Assembly (NCBI GenBank): GCA_015501595.1
Contig: JADNRX010000179.1
Coordinates: forward strand, 43,879 to 107,878
Length of the DNA: 64,000 bases
Direction: 5' to 3'
From: Hymenopellis radicata
Taxonomy: Eukaryota; Basidiomycota; Agaricomycetes; Agaricales; Physalacriaceae
In this document: piece after piece, positions 9,997 to 21,492 of the stretch
Numbering within the stretch: position 1 is the stretch's first letter
Layout: every line of letters begins with the position of its first letter
Program-made: the position numbers and the translations under genes
The notes under the pieces: model-generated
Databases searched by the model: none
Told to the model about the DNA's origin: nothing
The model's input: the letters and a program-made list of their open reading frames with translations, nothing else

Positions 9997-11722
9997 TTTT
10001 TTTGGATGTGCGCTGTCAGTGCGGAGCACTGACCAAGTCCTTCAACTGATATCACCAGTCTTCGAACTACGCTGTGGAGAGGGGTCGGTCGTCGGTCAAA
10101 ATGCGTTACGCACACGGTTGTGGTCACCGCTGTGTAGGGCTCAGGTCTGACCTCTGGATCAGGCGACCCAGAGTTTTGCACAGACCCATACCTACTAAAA
10201 CCCCGACTTGCTCTGTATGAGCGCGCCCCGTCCCCTCCCCTTGTTCGGTATTTGTAGTCGCGAGTTTACCCCACGTATTAATAACTAGTTTCTTAGGTAT
10301 CGCTTGCTTACCAAATTTACCTTTGTTGGTCATCGCAAAGTCCGTCGCTGCTGAGGTTCTCGGGGCCTCTATGAACCGATTCCTCACTTCGGTCTGGCTT
10401 TGATGTAGGTCTACGTCGTCTCCGTGTTCTATTCTTCTTTTGTTTCGTAGCTTCCACAGCAGGAAGGAGCCTTCCGATAAGAGCTTCTGGAACAGCCTAT
10501 TAAGGCCGTCTCTTTCCTCAGGTGTTCTTTTCGTCTTTACTGGCCGCGCGGCCCCGCATCCAAGCAGCATTCCGTAGTTTATTGTCGGCCACTCTTCTCC
10601 TGTCTGCTCCCAGAGGCTTTTAGCCAATCCCCACACCACTTCATGGGATCCTATCTCGCATTCGAGCAGGATATGTTCGAGGGTCTCTAGCTCTCCGCAT
10701 TCCGGACAGATTGCTAAGTGCCCCAGACTTTCCATTCGGGTGAAGAATTCTCCTGTCGCGTGGGCTTCATGTATCGCCCTCCATCTAAATGTCTGTGTCT
10801 TCTTGCTTGTGTTCGAACCTCGAGTCGAATGCCATATCATCCTGCGTGATGGTGCCTGTCCGTTGAGCTCTTTGAGCGCGTGTTTTATTCTATCTATGCT
10901 CCCTTCGGTCGCTCTCCTGCTTTGTATTTTCATTCGCCTTTTCAGCTCCTCGTAGGCACCTTTCTGTGTCAAGCCCTTTAGCTTTATCCCAGTCAATAAC
11001 GCGTTCGATTTTTCAGGCTCCGGAGTGGGCTCTGCCGGGATGCCTTTGGTGTGTCTGCTTGCTGCCTTCCTTGCCAGGTCCAGCGCCCCGTTCATCCCCG
11101 GGTGTCGCATGCTACTCTCTACTTTGAAGACGGTCGTCACTTTCCTTGCACGCAGCTGTGCTACTACCCATTGCATGAGCCTTCTCTGTTCTGGTTTGAG
11201 GCCTTTCCAACCTTCACTTTCGTTCTTGTTCAGCTTCTTCGTGAGTTCCAGTTGTACCCTTTTGGACCGTATCAGGATGACAAGGTCTACATTATCAGGT
11301 GTAATCTCTATTGCCCGTTGTACTGCAAGCGCTACCAACGGCAGGTCATCTATGTAACCTTCGGGGGGGATTATACTTGCATTCCTCCGGTCCCCTGTCT
11401 TTAACCACATTCCTACGCCTTCATCCGCGTATTCGTTCCTCATTGTCATTATGCAGACCAGTCTTTTCTGTACCTCGTTGTTGGCACCTCCCTTTGGTGC
11501 GTGCATCTCGGCTCCTCGCAACCCCGTTCCTTCCGTAAAAATTCTGTACAGGTCCGCCGGTCCTTCTGCTGGTGTCGCTTGTTTCGGGACCCGTTCACCG
11601 TCTATTTCCTGTCCGGTCCTTTCCTCATCCGACTGTTCTACTCTCGGATCCCATTTCGGGTCTAGCGCATCTAGGAGTTGTTCTGCCCGTCGCCTACACT
11701 GGTCGGGGCTCTCGCATGTTTC
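9997..11722 (-). mobile_element. 5'-truncated LINE fragment (Tad-like, RNase H-like/zinc end)
   Basis: This is a minus-strand non-LTR retrotransposon tail inserted in the adenylating-enzyme gene. Its 3' end carries an oligo(A) of eight (T run at about 9996-10003). The open frame runs from the right boundary down to 10124, about 530 codons; residues further upstream are antisense of the host gene. The first half resembles the RNase H domain of basidiomycete LINEs (SKRVQLELTKKL, then ESEGWKGLKPEQ), but the usual acidic residues are replaced. The second half carries the conserved tail FRWRAIHEAHATGEFFTRM and a CPECGELETLEHILLEC zinc-like motif. The reverse transcriptase is missing, so it cannot move by itself. 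Confidence 0.85.
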
Positions 11723-11738
11723 TACGCGCCGTGGCTGT
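11723..11738. repeat. Target-site duplication, right copy
   Basis: This is the second, identical copy of TACGCGCCGTGGCTGT. Reading from here restores the host frame (YAPWLSSLIAIAR). Confidence 0.9.
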
Positions 11739-12824
11739 CTTCGCTCATCGCGATTGCTCGCACCAATCCTGAGGTGTTCGACATCTTGCGGAATATGAGG
11801 CAGATTGCGTATACTGGGGCGGCGTTTAATCCAGACGATGAGGCTTGGGTTGTCGAGCATGACATCCCCGTGACGGTAAGCGCCCTCGTTCTAATTACTT
11901 CAACGCGTCTGACGTCGACTTACTACAGACATTGTATGCCACTACGGAAGTCGGTAAGTGCGCCAACTCTTCCGTAGAAGTTCTGTTGGTTGATATATAT
12001 TGCAGGTCCTTGTATGATCTCGGATATGGCTTCGGCAAGAACTCTTCCTTCAATGCATCTGATTCCGAACCTTGGCCGTGTCGAGTTTATACCCGCCAAG
12101 GATGTCACCTACGGTGAAGTGGTAAACGGTGTTGAACAGAATGAGAAGACAGCGACGTTGTATGATTTCTTCGTGCATGAAACCTCGCCGAGTTGTCCAC
12201 ACCCTGATATACGCAATCGACCTGACGGGCACATAACTGGCGACCTCTTTGAGGAGGTTCGGCCTGGGTGGTATGTTTTCAGTGAGCTTAGAGTCCTTGA
12301 GTGCAAAGCGCATTTTTGACATGCATTTTAGGAGGAAGGAACGATGATTGGATCCGAACGGGACCTGGACAGGTGTGGTTCTGTGATACCAACTTTGTTG
12401 TCTCTGTACTCCCCGTGAGATGGATGCTGATGGACGTGAATAGATCCATCGAAGACAACATATTCACTACGTGCTCGGATGTTGTCTACAACTGTACCGT
12501 GGTCGGGCATTACAAGCCTGCGCCCGTCCTGTTCGTTGAACCCATATCAGATCCGGCAGACCATGAGGCGCTGAAGCGCGACGTTATAACGCGTACCGCG
12601 GAGTTTAATGCAAGGCTGTTTCCTCATGAAAGGATTACGACACCGGGGAGGATTGTGGTTGTGGCGCTGGGACGCTGCCGAGGACGTCGGAGAAGGGGAA
12701 TATTCGGTGAGTTGGAATTTTTGTGTGGTGACTGTGTATAGGGACTGATGGTTTTTGTTGTAGACGGAAGGCTGTTGAAGACGAGCATGCGGAGGTTCTT
12801 GGAAAGATATATGCTACGATGTAA

Positions 12825-13707
12825 AGTGGGAGTGGGGACGGGTTTATGGCCATTGAGAATTTCCACTCAGCTTGAGATTCAGAATCATTTGAGAGAAAAA
12901 GCAGGTCACTGAGCACTCGCGTAAGGAAGACGTCCTTACGAAATTCGGGAGGTCAAGACGCGAGATCAAAATTGACGCGTCGCACGTGGTCGCTTTCTTG
13001 CTCGTGTTTTGTTTGGCGAGTGTGGCGCGGGCCTTCGGTGGTCGACGGATCACTGGATCGATCATCAATTGCTTCCCGCCACGACAATCTACCTCTAGCT
13101 TTACATGACTACTGATAATTGACGAATGATGCTCGCTCCCGCTTAGTCTCCCTGTCTGCTTGCGGCTGCTTTGCGGCTAATTTGACGTACTGAATCCGCT
13201 GTCTGTTTTTGACTGCATTCAGCTCTTTTCTGGTCCCTCTGACGTTAACCTCTCGCTTTCTGGGCCTGCTCTCGCTTTCTGGTTGCTCTCAGACTAATCT
13301 GGACTGCTCTTCGAACTTGACAACGTAGACCATCAGTTTACTTGGGAACGATATGATTGGGTCATGCCTTACCTCTGCTCTCGATTTCATTAGTTTGTGG
13401 GCATCCACAGTTGATCTTGAACGGTTTTGGTCGTGTACATTTCTCATCCAGTTCAATGTGTGGAACCAGCATATCCGAGGGCTTTTGGGGTTCAGAATAA
13501 GAAGCGCAGCCTTCTTCCAGTCATAGCATCTACAATTAGCGACACCTCCCCGGGTACTCCTACCCATTAATACACAAACCAGAATAACACCGGGTCTGCG
13601 CACTGGCCAGACCCATATATATGTTTACGTCACGAAGGTCATCAGTTTCGGTTGCATCGGCGAGCCCCTCTTTCCTTCTCATCACCATCTACCCACCGAG
13701 ATTCAAG
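12825..13707. other. Intergenic, promoter side of the RING gene
   Basis: There is no supported gene. A minus-strand frame of 104 codons at 13289-13603 has no recognisable motif. Short pyrimidine-rich direct repeats (CTCTCGCTTTCTGG) occur at about 13250-13285. TATATAT at 13615-13621, about 90 bp before the ATG at 13708, is a plausible TATA box. Confidence 0.4.
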
Positions 13708-15581
13708 ATGTCCTGGTCGAGCTGGTGTAAGCCGGGTTCGACAGCTATAAGCTGTGACGCTGTTCTGATGATTCTCTCTTCCAGACCACCAGTACTCTTC
13801 GTGGAACAGGTCGCGACAGCCGGCTCAGACTAATACCGCGCCTACACCCGCCATGCCACCAACAAATGTGACGGTCATAGATATGGGGACGGCAGAGAAG
13901 GACGTTAAACATCCAGACTCGTTATTTGGACCCAATATTGGTGTTGTTAGCAGCGGGCCTGCATGGACAAATGTGAACGAGAAGAAAATGCTGCGCGATG
14001 AGCTCACCCAAGACATCGTTCGCGGCTGGATCGAAAAGAGCAAAGAGGTGCGCGGGCTGCTCATTCTTTTCAAACCGGTCTGACATGCTGCACAGGCGAG
14101 TGAGCCAACGACGACCCTCCAGGCCCTTGTGAATCTCAAGCGACCTACTCTCCGGCTATCTCCACTCACCGAGGACTCCAGCGACAGCGACCACCAGCAT
14201 CACGGACTTGAGTTTGAATACGATTGTGATGCACCCAAGTGCGGCATCTACGTACATGTCTTGCTACCGTCAGATCATCCTGATGCTCCCACTACTGCCT
14301 CTGCCAATGGATTCGCCAAACTACTTGTATTTGAAACTGTCGTTGAAGGCGGTTTTGGCAAGATCCTCAAGCTCGAAGAGGGCGCCACTCTGGAGTTGGG
14401 CCGCTTCGAGGACGAGCCGACTACCCCCATTCCCAGCGCCTCCTCGAGTCCTGATCCGTCAGCGACGCCGGCTGACACTCCTTCCCCTGTTCTCACCGGT
14501 CCCACCCCAGAGCCGTCTCGGCAAACTCGTCGGCGGTTTACTCATCTGCACTTCCGCAAACGCACCCACAACCACAGCGTTTCAGGACCTGCGCTGGCCG
14601 TGGTAGATGCGGAGCCCTCTACTGTTCACACTGACAAGGAAATCAAGAAGGAGGACGAGGGCGTCCGTGTGACCATTCGCTTGGCTGCTCTTGACGAGCA
14701 AGGCACTGAGCTTGCATCGCCCAACGAGCAGGTCACGTATCTCCACGTTGTCCGCTTTGGCGCGAAACCCACTTCCGCTCCCGAGGAGCCAGCGGACGAC
14801 ACTCGACCGTGGGTCGTAAAAGTTGTCAAACGCGAGGCTACGGTACGACGTTCAAACTATTTTTGGATGAATGTTCCCTCTGACATTACGACAGATTGGT
14901 CCGCACACGTTCCACCTGCATGAGATATACGGGTTGTCGTCATCTTCATCCGCGACCCATGCTCCTACCGCGCCTTTGCCCAATTCACACACCTATCCAC
15001 CCGAATCCGGTCAACAGACGGCTGTGACTGATGACGAGCCGTCTTCTGAATGTCTTCTCTGCCTTTCTTCTCCCCGTGAAGTCGTTCTACTCCCCTGCAG
15101 ACACTTGGTCGCGTGCAAAGAATGCGCGCTGAACATGGTGGAATTCGGCGCTGGTGGACAGATCACACAGGCCGAGGAGCCAGTCGCTGTAGAGGAGCCT
15201 GCTCCGACGGAAGGTCAGAACGAGACCGAAACCAATAACGCGGCGCCGCCAGGGGAAACGCCTCAAGCGGCTTCGACGACATCCGTTACTCCCGCTCCCG
15301 CGCCTACTCGGCGCAAGCGCAAAGCCAAGGGATGGTTCTGCCCCGTTTGCCGTCAGCCTTACACGTCTCTGTTGAGGATTACCACGACGCCTCCTGAGGA
15401 GACGAAGGATGAGGAACACGAGGAGGATGTCACTGATGTTCCGGCGACGGCTGCTGCTACTGCTGAACGAAGTGGTGGCGGGATTTTGTCTGGTGGGTTT
15501 AGGCCGACGTTCCTTAGGTTCTCTCCCCGGAACCAGCAGACGGATGTCGAGGCGCAGAGGGCGGTGCCCGCGGCGGCGTGA
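13708..15581 (+). CDS. RING-finger E3 ubiquitin ligase, MGRN1/RNF157-like
   Basis: The exons are 13708-13726, 13785-14047, 14096-14842 and 14895-15581, totalling 572 codons (571 aa) in frame. After a short Trp/Ser/Gln-rich start, residues from about 100 form the conserved domain before the RING found in mahogunin-type ligases (YDCDAPKCGIYVHVLL, then LHVVRFG and WVVKVVKREAT, FHLHEIYGL). The C3HC4 RING reads CLLCLSSPREVVLLPCRHLV, then CKEC and finally CPVCRQPY. About 70 Pro/Thr/Ala/Glu-rich residues separate CKEC from CPVC, far more than usual. An earlier Pro/Ser-rich linker lies at about residues 195-245. The protein is expected to transfer ubiquitin from an E2 to cytosolic or membrane targets. 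The tiny 19-nt first exon is supported by a perfect frame join. Confidence 0.88.
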
Positions 15582-16310
15582 AGGACGTTAATGATACTTC
15601 TTTCGAGTTGCTTGCTTTCTCTGTATGTATGTCTAGTTGTGTACATTTCTTGTATGTTTTTTGTCTGTAGTAATGTACTTCATGTTCATATTTGGGAGGC
15701 TAACAAGCCTGGCTAGCTTGATGTGAGCACTTATTCGGTCTTGAAGGTTCCATTGACTGACTTTTGGTTGCAGAGATAATGCTTTGCATCTCATGTACTT
15801 ACAAGGATCATGAATGGAAATGACTTGATTAATTATGGACGTATTTGCGCTTCTATCTTGTGAGGATTCGGAACGTGTGGAGCTCAATCCTTCATGGATG
15901 AAAATCGTAATCGTTCGCCCCTCTGGTCACGTTGAAGAAAGAACTCTGAGAAACGCGCCTGCGAAGTTACTGGTCGAGCCAGAGTCGCCGACATATGTAT
16001 GTAGCTGAAGGGCCGGCGAGGTGGTCCGGGGCTAGATATAGAGGTATCAAAATTCTAGTTCTACTTAAAGACACGAACCTGTGAGCCGGCAATGATGATG
16101 TGCTGCGCGGAGGAACAAGGACTGCCTGGGAGCGGCGCAGGGAAGTGGAAGTGCAAGACATCTCCCGCAAAGCTTGAAGGACAGACAGCTGTAAGCGCGC
16201 GGCCAGCACAGAGTCATGACTGTGTGGCGGAAGCCGTAACAAAAAAAACTGAATATGGCGGCTTCGCTCAACTGGGTAGAACGCCCCATTGACATCCCAG
16301 CAGGGGAATA

Positions 16311-16335
16311 TTACCCGCAGAGTATCTGCGGGTAA
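16311..16335. repeat. Perfect 11-bp stem hairpin
   Basis: TTACCCGCAGA, then a GTA loop, then TCTGCGGGTAA forms a perfect inverted repeat. It is isolated in intergenic DNA. No direct duplication or second copy was noticed nearby. Confidence 0.75.
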
Positions 16336-16907
16336 GTACCCGGATTTTGCATTCAATATCGCCGACGCGATCCAGAACTGCCTCGAGGATTCGAGCGACG
16401 CCACCGTTTCCACAGTACGGTCAGGGAAGTAGATGGCCATATTTCCGGGAGCGACATTGCAGCAACCCGCCAGTTTTGATGATAAACGCAGTGGGGTATA
16501 AGCCGCGAACCGATTTACATGTCAAATAGGTGACAGATGAGACAAACATCTCCCGACAGAATTTCGACAGGAAGCAGGCGACCGCGGTATAAGGAATGTT
16601 GAAACATGGGTTGTTGAGTGTGCTGATATGTACTGTACCACAAGCTCGCCACTGAAAGTGTCAAAGGATCGATGCCGGGCGCTGCCTGGAACTAGAGATT
16701 GCAATCGGGTACTGTGCGCAGAAAAGAGAGTCGTTCGGATCATCCTGTGAATCATCAAGCGCAAGGAGCAAGTTGAGTGTCTGCCAAGAAAAAGGTTTAT
16801 CGCGTGAGGGAAAAAGAAAAGGAAGACCACCAGTTACGCAGAAGTCGCTTCAAGTACATAGGACTGGATGCATATGAGCTACGCGACACGAGTTTTCGGA
16901 GGCTCCT

Positions 16908-16949
16908 AATGATGATGATGGTGTTAACGTTGTTGTTGTTGTTGTTGTG
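16908..16949. repeat. Trinucleotide microsatellites
   Basis: A short ATG repeat (about 16909-16920) is followed by GTT repeated seven times (about 16927-16948). This is ordinary slippage-type sequence. Confidence 0.85.
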
Positions 16950-19910
16950 ATATAGCCATAGGTGGTAGCCCTCGTCCTGTGGATAAGAGTCAAGACGCTA
17001 TAGCCGTCGTTTTCCGGCCACGTGGGTGCCCATCCCACGCGCCTGGCCGCGGTAAAACAAGAGATGCACAGCACGTGGTCGAGTTCAACTTGACCACGAA
17101 CTCCCATGATAGACGACGACGCTCTGGCGGGCGACCAGCGACGCTTTCAATATTAATCGCCTACCCGACAGCTATCGCTACACCTGGTGTTCTCGTAAGA
17201 TATACTCAATGCCGTCACGTAACTACATTGGTTATGAGAGATCTAGGAGGTCTCCCGTACGTACCGCCTAACCCGTTGACGGTTTGTTCACTTTGATTCT
17301 TCTCCCGTATCTTCTAGGCCTTCTGATAAGTACTACGGTCCAGTGTCGCCACATCAGTGTTTGGAGGTATGTAAAACAATTCACTTTCAGGCCTTGGGAG
17401 ACTCGACATTGAACAAGGGTTACTAGAATATCAGAATATCACTGGGGGAACCAACTTCAAATTCATTCGAACGCTTTTGGGGCGGCGTCTGAAGTCAAGC
17501 GCTCATGATGGGCATCAGTTTACTCTCTATGACTTATGCTATTCGCAACGGCTGCATTCGCATCGCCGGACGTCTCACGATGCAGTGTTCCCTGAAATGG
17601 CAGCGACAGCATATACATTGTAGGCGTCATTCTGAATGACACGTCTAGCAGCTACGTCCAAAACCTTAACCGGTGCGTTCAATTTACAGCTCATTCATTT
17701 CATTTAAGCCTTTAACAGTGTTACCGAAGAGATTATACACTAGCGCAGAGTGATCTACTCGATGGCCTGCTCGGTTGTATGGAGCAGCATCTTGTAGAGC
17801 ATCCGCGCGCGCCAAACAGGCCGGTGAATTGTGTCAAGAACGGGGAAGTACACCTAAACCCGGTGGCAACATGTGATTATCTTGCCTGCTATGGCGGTAT
17901 GGCGTTGGATACACATAGATCCTGCTTGGCTGAGACCAGTGCTCTTACAGGTTTGGATGTCGTGGAACCTCTCTCACATTAATCGCCACCTTCTGAGCCC
18001 TCTTCTCAGTCGAAGTTCACGTGTCTTCCGCGCTTTTCGTGTTCCCATTGCCTATTTCGCGCAGTTACACTCTCATCGACAAGGGTCATCTGTAATCAAA
18101 CGTTATAGATGTGTCTATTCCAATCATAGAGCTATCCAGACTCTCAGGCTGTTCATTCATTCTAATGATATGGGAGTCTTTCGTTTCAGTGACGGGTACC
18201 ATCAAGATATGCCTTCTACATCGCTAGACTGTGGTAGACTACAGGCAGCTTCGAACTCTTCCGCTTTGCCGTTTGCTCGCAGGTACCCTCTATCGTCTAT
18301 CTTGGGCCGCCGGATTCCATTGTCCGATGCCACACACTTCGTGTAAAACCGGGTAAGTTCATGTCATCTCACGGATGGGTTCGTTCTAACTTTAACCTCC
18401 TCAGAGCGGCTGCCAAGTACGCATGCCTAATTTCGAGCTTTCAGTATTGGCATAGGCGGGTCCCGCAGCGAGCTCTCATTCGACTGAGAAAGATACTTCA
18501 GTAGGCCAACTTGCTCCATTCTTCACGGGCTGTTCCTTCAGCAGGAATCAAGGCGTTGATGTGCGCATTGACATATGATATGCCATGTGTATGAGCTTCG
18601 TACTTAGCTCACTTTGATCCTAGGGTGTTGTCTGGGTGTTGTTCGCTTTCATTGTCAGGCTCGTCAGTTCTATACTTGGAAACCGCTCGACCGAGTGTTC
18701 GCCGAGTGCGACACTATTTGTGCAATCGCTTATTTGACGTGTGTTGGCCAACAGCTGAATATTCGGTCTGTTCTGGTGCTGACTTCAGGCCAACGTTTTG
18801 GCGGTGGCGCCTTCTGTCTAGATAACGTTCCGATGCCTCCGCAGCCTTTCAAACACTTCTGTGTGTCCTTGAATATCGATAATCAAAGCAATCTCTCGCA
18901 AGGAGATAGATAGTGTCGGTTTTTCCGTTGGGGAGATTCAGTGTTGCTTCGGAAGTACGTGATTGTCTATTTCCGTGCTCTTGAGCCCCCAAGTATTGAG
19001 CATACAGAGACTTGATATATCCGTCCCTTCATTGATTGCTCGAGCGTGCGCCATTGAAGAAAGAACAAAAACTAGAACGGTTCCTCGGCCTTCTAAGGAT
19101 TTTCAGTCCGACTGACCGAGTTTGCTCATCGTGATGTTCACTCTTCGTAGCGGGCTTCTCGCCAAGCGTTGTATGGAACACGTCAAGCCGACTTTTGACT
19201 CTGGTACACATTTCCCTGGGGTTTCTGAGCCGGAAGACACGAGCAACACCTCCGATGGTGTCGTTAACAGGACTGATTACTTCGAATTCCACACTCCCCG
19301 TAGTAAACGGACGCGCACGGAACAGAGATTCGGACCGGGGAAAGAATCGCGATTCAGGGAGAACGCTGCGCTCATCGGTAAGCCTACTACCAGTGCCACA
19401 ATACAGTGGACGCGTCCGTGTCTATCGTCAACGATGCCGAATTTGCCGTTTTTGGCCTTCGATAACTCCGCTTGATAGTACTTGCTTTCCACCATCACGA
19501 ACATCACAGACTGATTTCTACCGCTGAAGCTTTGTATGCCTTTAATTCGGATCTCCAAGCAGGCGTCGCTCTTTACTGCATTTCGTACGCCAAGGTACAC
19601 ATCTTAAACCCATCCGCTTGGCAGTCTGGACTCTTCGATGGGAGATAACGCCGTCGTCATCATCACCCTCATACAGCGGTAGCCCACTTCCACGTAGGGT
19701 TGAAGGTTGAACGATACAGGTCCCTGAAAGAACTGCATTGAACGCCGCGTACTGGTCGCGAATTGCGTGGTGTCTGGAAGCCAAATATACATTTGCTCCC
19801 TCGCACACAATTGAAATCTGCGGCTTTCACAAGGAAGAGCACAAGGAAGAGCACCCATTATCATTTCCTTTGGGAACTCTGATTAATGAATCTATTCAGT
19901 GTGTAGGGTT

Positions 19911-19916
19911 TATATA
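19911..19916 (+). promoter_or_regulatory. Candidate TATA box of the desaturase gene
   Basis: TATATA lies about 60 bp upstream of the chosen ATG at 19976, and no ATG in that frame occurs between them. This fits a short 5' leader. Confidence 0.45.
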
Positions 19917-19975
19917 CTGCTCTGCAATACTCTTTGGAGAGTAAGCACCCATCCTCCTCTGCTAACGCTTCTATC

Positions 19976-21492
19976 ATGTGGAGGATCACCGCCTTTGACG
20001 ACTTCCCGCCCATCAAGGGAGTGCGGTGGTTCAACGTCTTCGTTTTTCTTGCAACCCCTGCTATCGGCATTGCTGGCTTCTGGTTGGCCGAGTTCTCGCG
20101 CGCCACTACAGCTTTTGCTTTCCTCTATTATGTATTCTCTATGATGGGTTCGTCTTTCTATCCAGTTCGTCGCGGGCTGCCGACTGATAACGTCCTTTAG
20201 GTGTCACCGCAGGTAAACGACTAGTGCACACATTGACTACCACTCCTCACGTTATGTTACAGGAAATCATCGCTACTGGTCGCACCGTTCGTACAACGCG
20301 TCGGTTCCCCTTCAGCTATTTCTCCTCGCCGCTAGTACTAGCTCTGTTCAAGGCTCCGCCTACTGGTGGGCTCGCTCTCATCGCTCTCATCACCGCCACA
20401 CGGACACAGACCTCGATCCATACAACGCTAACAGAGGCTTCTGGTGGAACCATCTGGGCTGGATGGTCTTCATTACCGATATGCATTCTGGAACAGCCGA
20501 TACCTCTGATTTGAAAAAGGACAAGCTCCTCCAGCTTCAGCACAAGTTGTACTTTCCCATTCTTCCTTTCTGGGGCTTCATCCTTCCGACAGTCATCCCT
20601 GGATATTTCTGGGGGGACTGGATTGGCGGTTTCTGTTTCTCAACGATGCTTCGGCTTACGATGGCTCACCACGTACGCATTTTCTTTCGTAAAAAGAAGT
20701 CGTCGATCAGTAACAGGGATTTAGAGCACTTTTGCGCTTAACTCCGTCGCACACTATCTGGGATCTGCCCGTACGACGACCGACTTACGCCACGAGATCA
20801 TTTCATCACCGCCATCCTCACCATGGGCGAAGGCTACCATAATTTCCACCATCAGTTCCCGATGGACTATCGCAATGCCATCCTCTGGTACCAGTTCGAT
20901 CCAACCAAGTGGTTTATTGCGACGTGCAAGTTCCTCGGTCTGGCTAGTCACCTTCGAACGTTCTCCGGAAACGAGATCGCTAAAGGCGCATTAACGATGA
21001 AGCTCAAGGATCTCAAGCGGGTTCAGGAAGCCATCATTTGGCCGACACCTGAGGAAAAGCTACCTGTGGTTACTTGGAAAACCTGTACGTTATTCAGATC
21101 TATACCTGGTCATGTAGCGACTAATATTGCGGTAGTCCAAGAGGAATCGAAGACGTGTACCCTGATTGTCATCGCCGGGTTCCTTCACGATGTATCTTCT
21201 TTTCTGAAAGAGCATCCTGGAGGATCTGCCCTTCTTCGAGGAAATTCTGGCAAAGACATGACGGCGTCCTTTTTCGGAGGTGTGTATAACCATTCCAACG
21301 CAGCGCACAATGTAAGTCGGCACGTACCATCATCATTGACCGGTGTCTGATGAATGGTAGTTGCTCTCGATGATGCGCGTTGGCGTGTTAGAAAACGGAG
21401 TTGAGATGGTCGAGCAGCATGAGGTGAAGCCCGAGCACGCCATACCGCCGTCCCAGAGTCTTTACATAGCTACTCGGCGTGCACTTGACTGA
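19976..21492 (+). CDS. ole1: Stearoyl-CoA (delta-9) fatty acid desaturase, one frameshift
   Basis: The exons are 19976-20147, 20201-20212, 20263-20672, 20725-21084, 21136-21311 and 21361-21492. This ER membrane di-iron enzyme puts the cis-9 double bond into palmitoyl- and stearoyl-CoA using cytochrome b5. The three histidine boxes are present: HRYWSH, HRSHHRH and HNFHH. A C-terminal cytochrome b5 domain carries the HPGG haem motif, and the ending NAAHNLLSMMRVG is typical. The second exon is only 12 nt. Exon lengths sum to 1262 nt, one short of a whole number of codons. The break lies at about 20763-20767, between HYLG and the expected PYDDRLTPRDHF. The N-terminus lacks much of the usual leader, so an upstream exon could exist. 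Because this enzyme is normally essential, the frameshift is either a sequence error or marks a second, dispensable copy. Confidence 0.85.

Larger units (their letters stand above)
9100..12824 (+). pseudogene. NRPS-like adenylate-forming enzyme, disrupted
   Basis: The reconstructed exons are 9100-9308, 9358-9809, 9865-9996, then 11739-11874, 11930-11954, 12006-12281, 12332-12392, 12444-12706 and 12764-12824. The protein belongs to the ANL superfamily, which activates a carboxylate as an acyl-AMP. The A3 core (FHTSGTTSGKPKPV), the A5-like LYATTEVG and the A7/A8 region (TGDLFEEV, then GRNDDWIRTGPG) are visible. Length and motifs match stand-alone fungal NRPS-like adenylation proteins of about 550 aa. 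Three lesions are visible. A LINE fragment sits in exon 3 at 9997-11722. The donor of the intron at 12393-12443 reads CT where GT is expected. A one-base loss near 12671-12675 shifts LPRTSEKGNIR out of frame. The substrate cannot be told. Confidence 0.85.
15582..19975. other. 4.4 kb without a supported gene
   Basis: Many short frames occur on both strands, but none shows a known domain or a consistent splice structure. A minus frame at 15967-16440 (158 codons) and a plus frame at 17873-18346 are the longest; both have compositions typical of chance frames. A hairpin (16311-16335) and a trinucleotide repeat are listed separately. The region may hold diverged or lineage-specific sequence. Confidence 0.4.

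Noticed and set aside
11723..11860. N-terminal extension of the LINE open frame
   Set aside because: The target-site duplication shows that the element ends at 11722; the extra residues are antisense of the adenylating enzyme.
17873..18913. Plus frames of about 100-157 codons
   Set aside because: There is no conserved motif, no intron structure and no similarity to other parts of the window.
21085..21135. Continuous frame through the desaturase b5 region
   Set aside because: These 51 nt have GTACGT and GGTAG ends and interrupt a conserved TWKT-FQEE join, so they are an intron that happens to be open.
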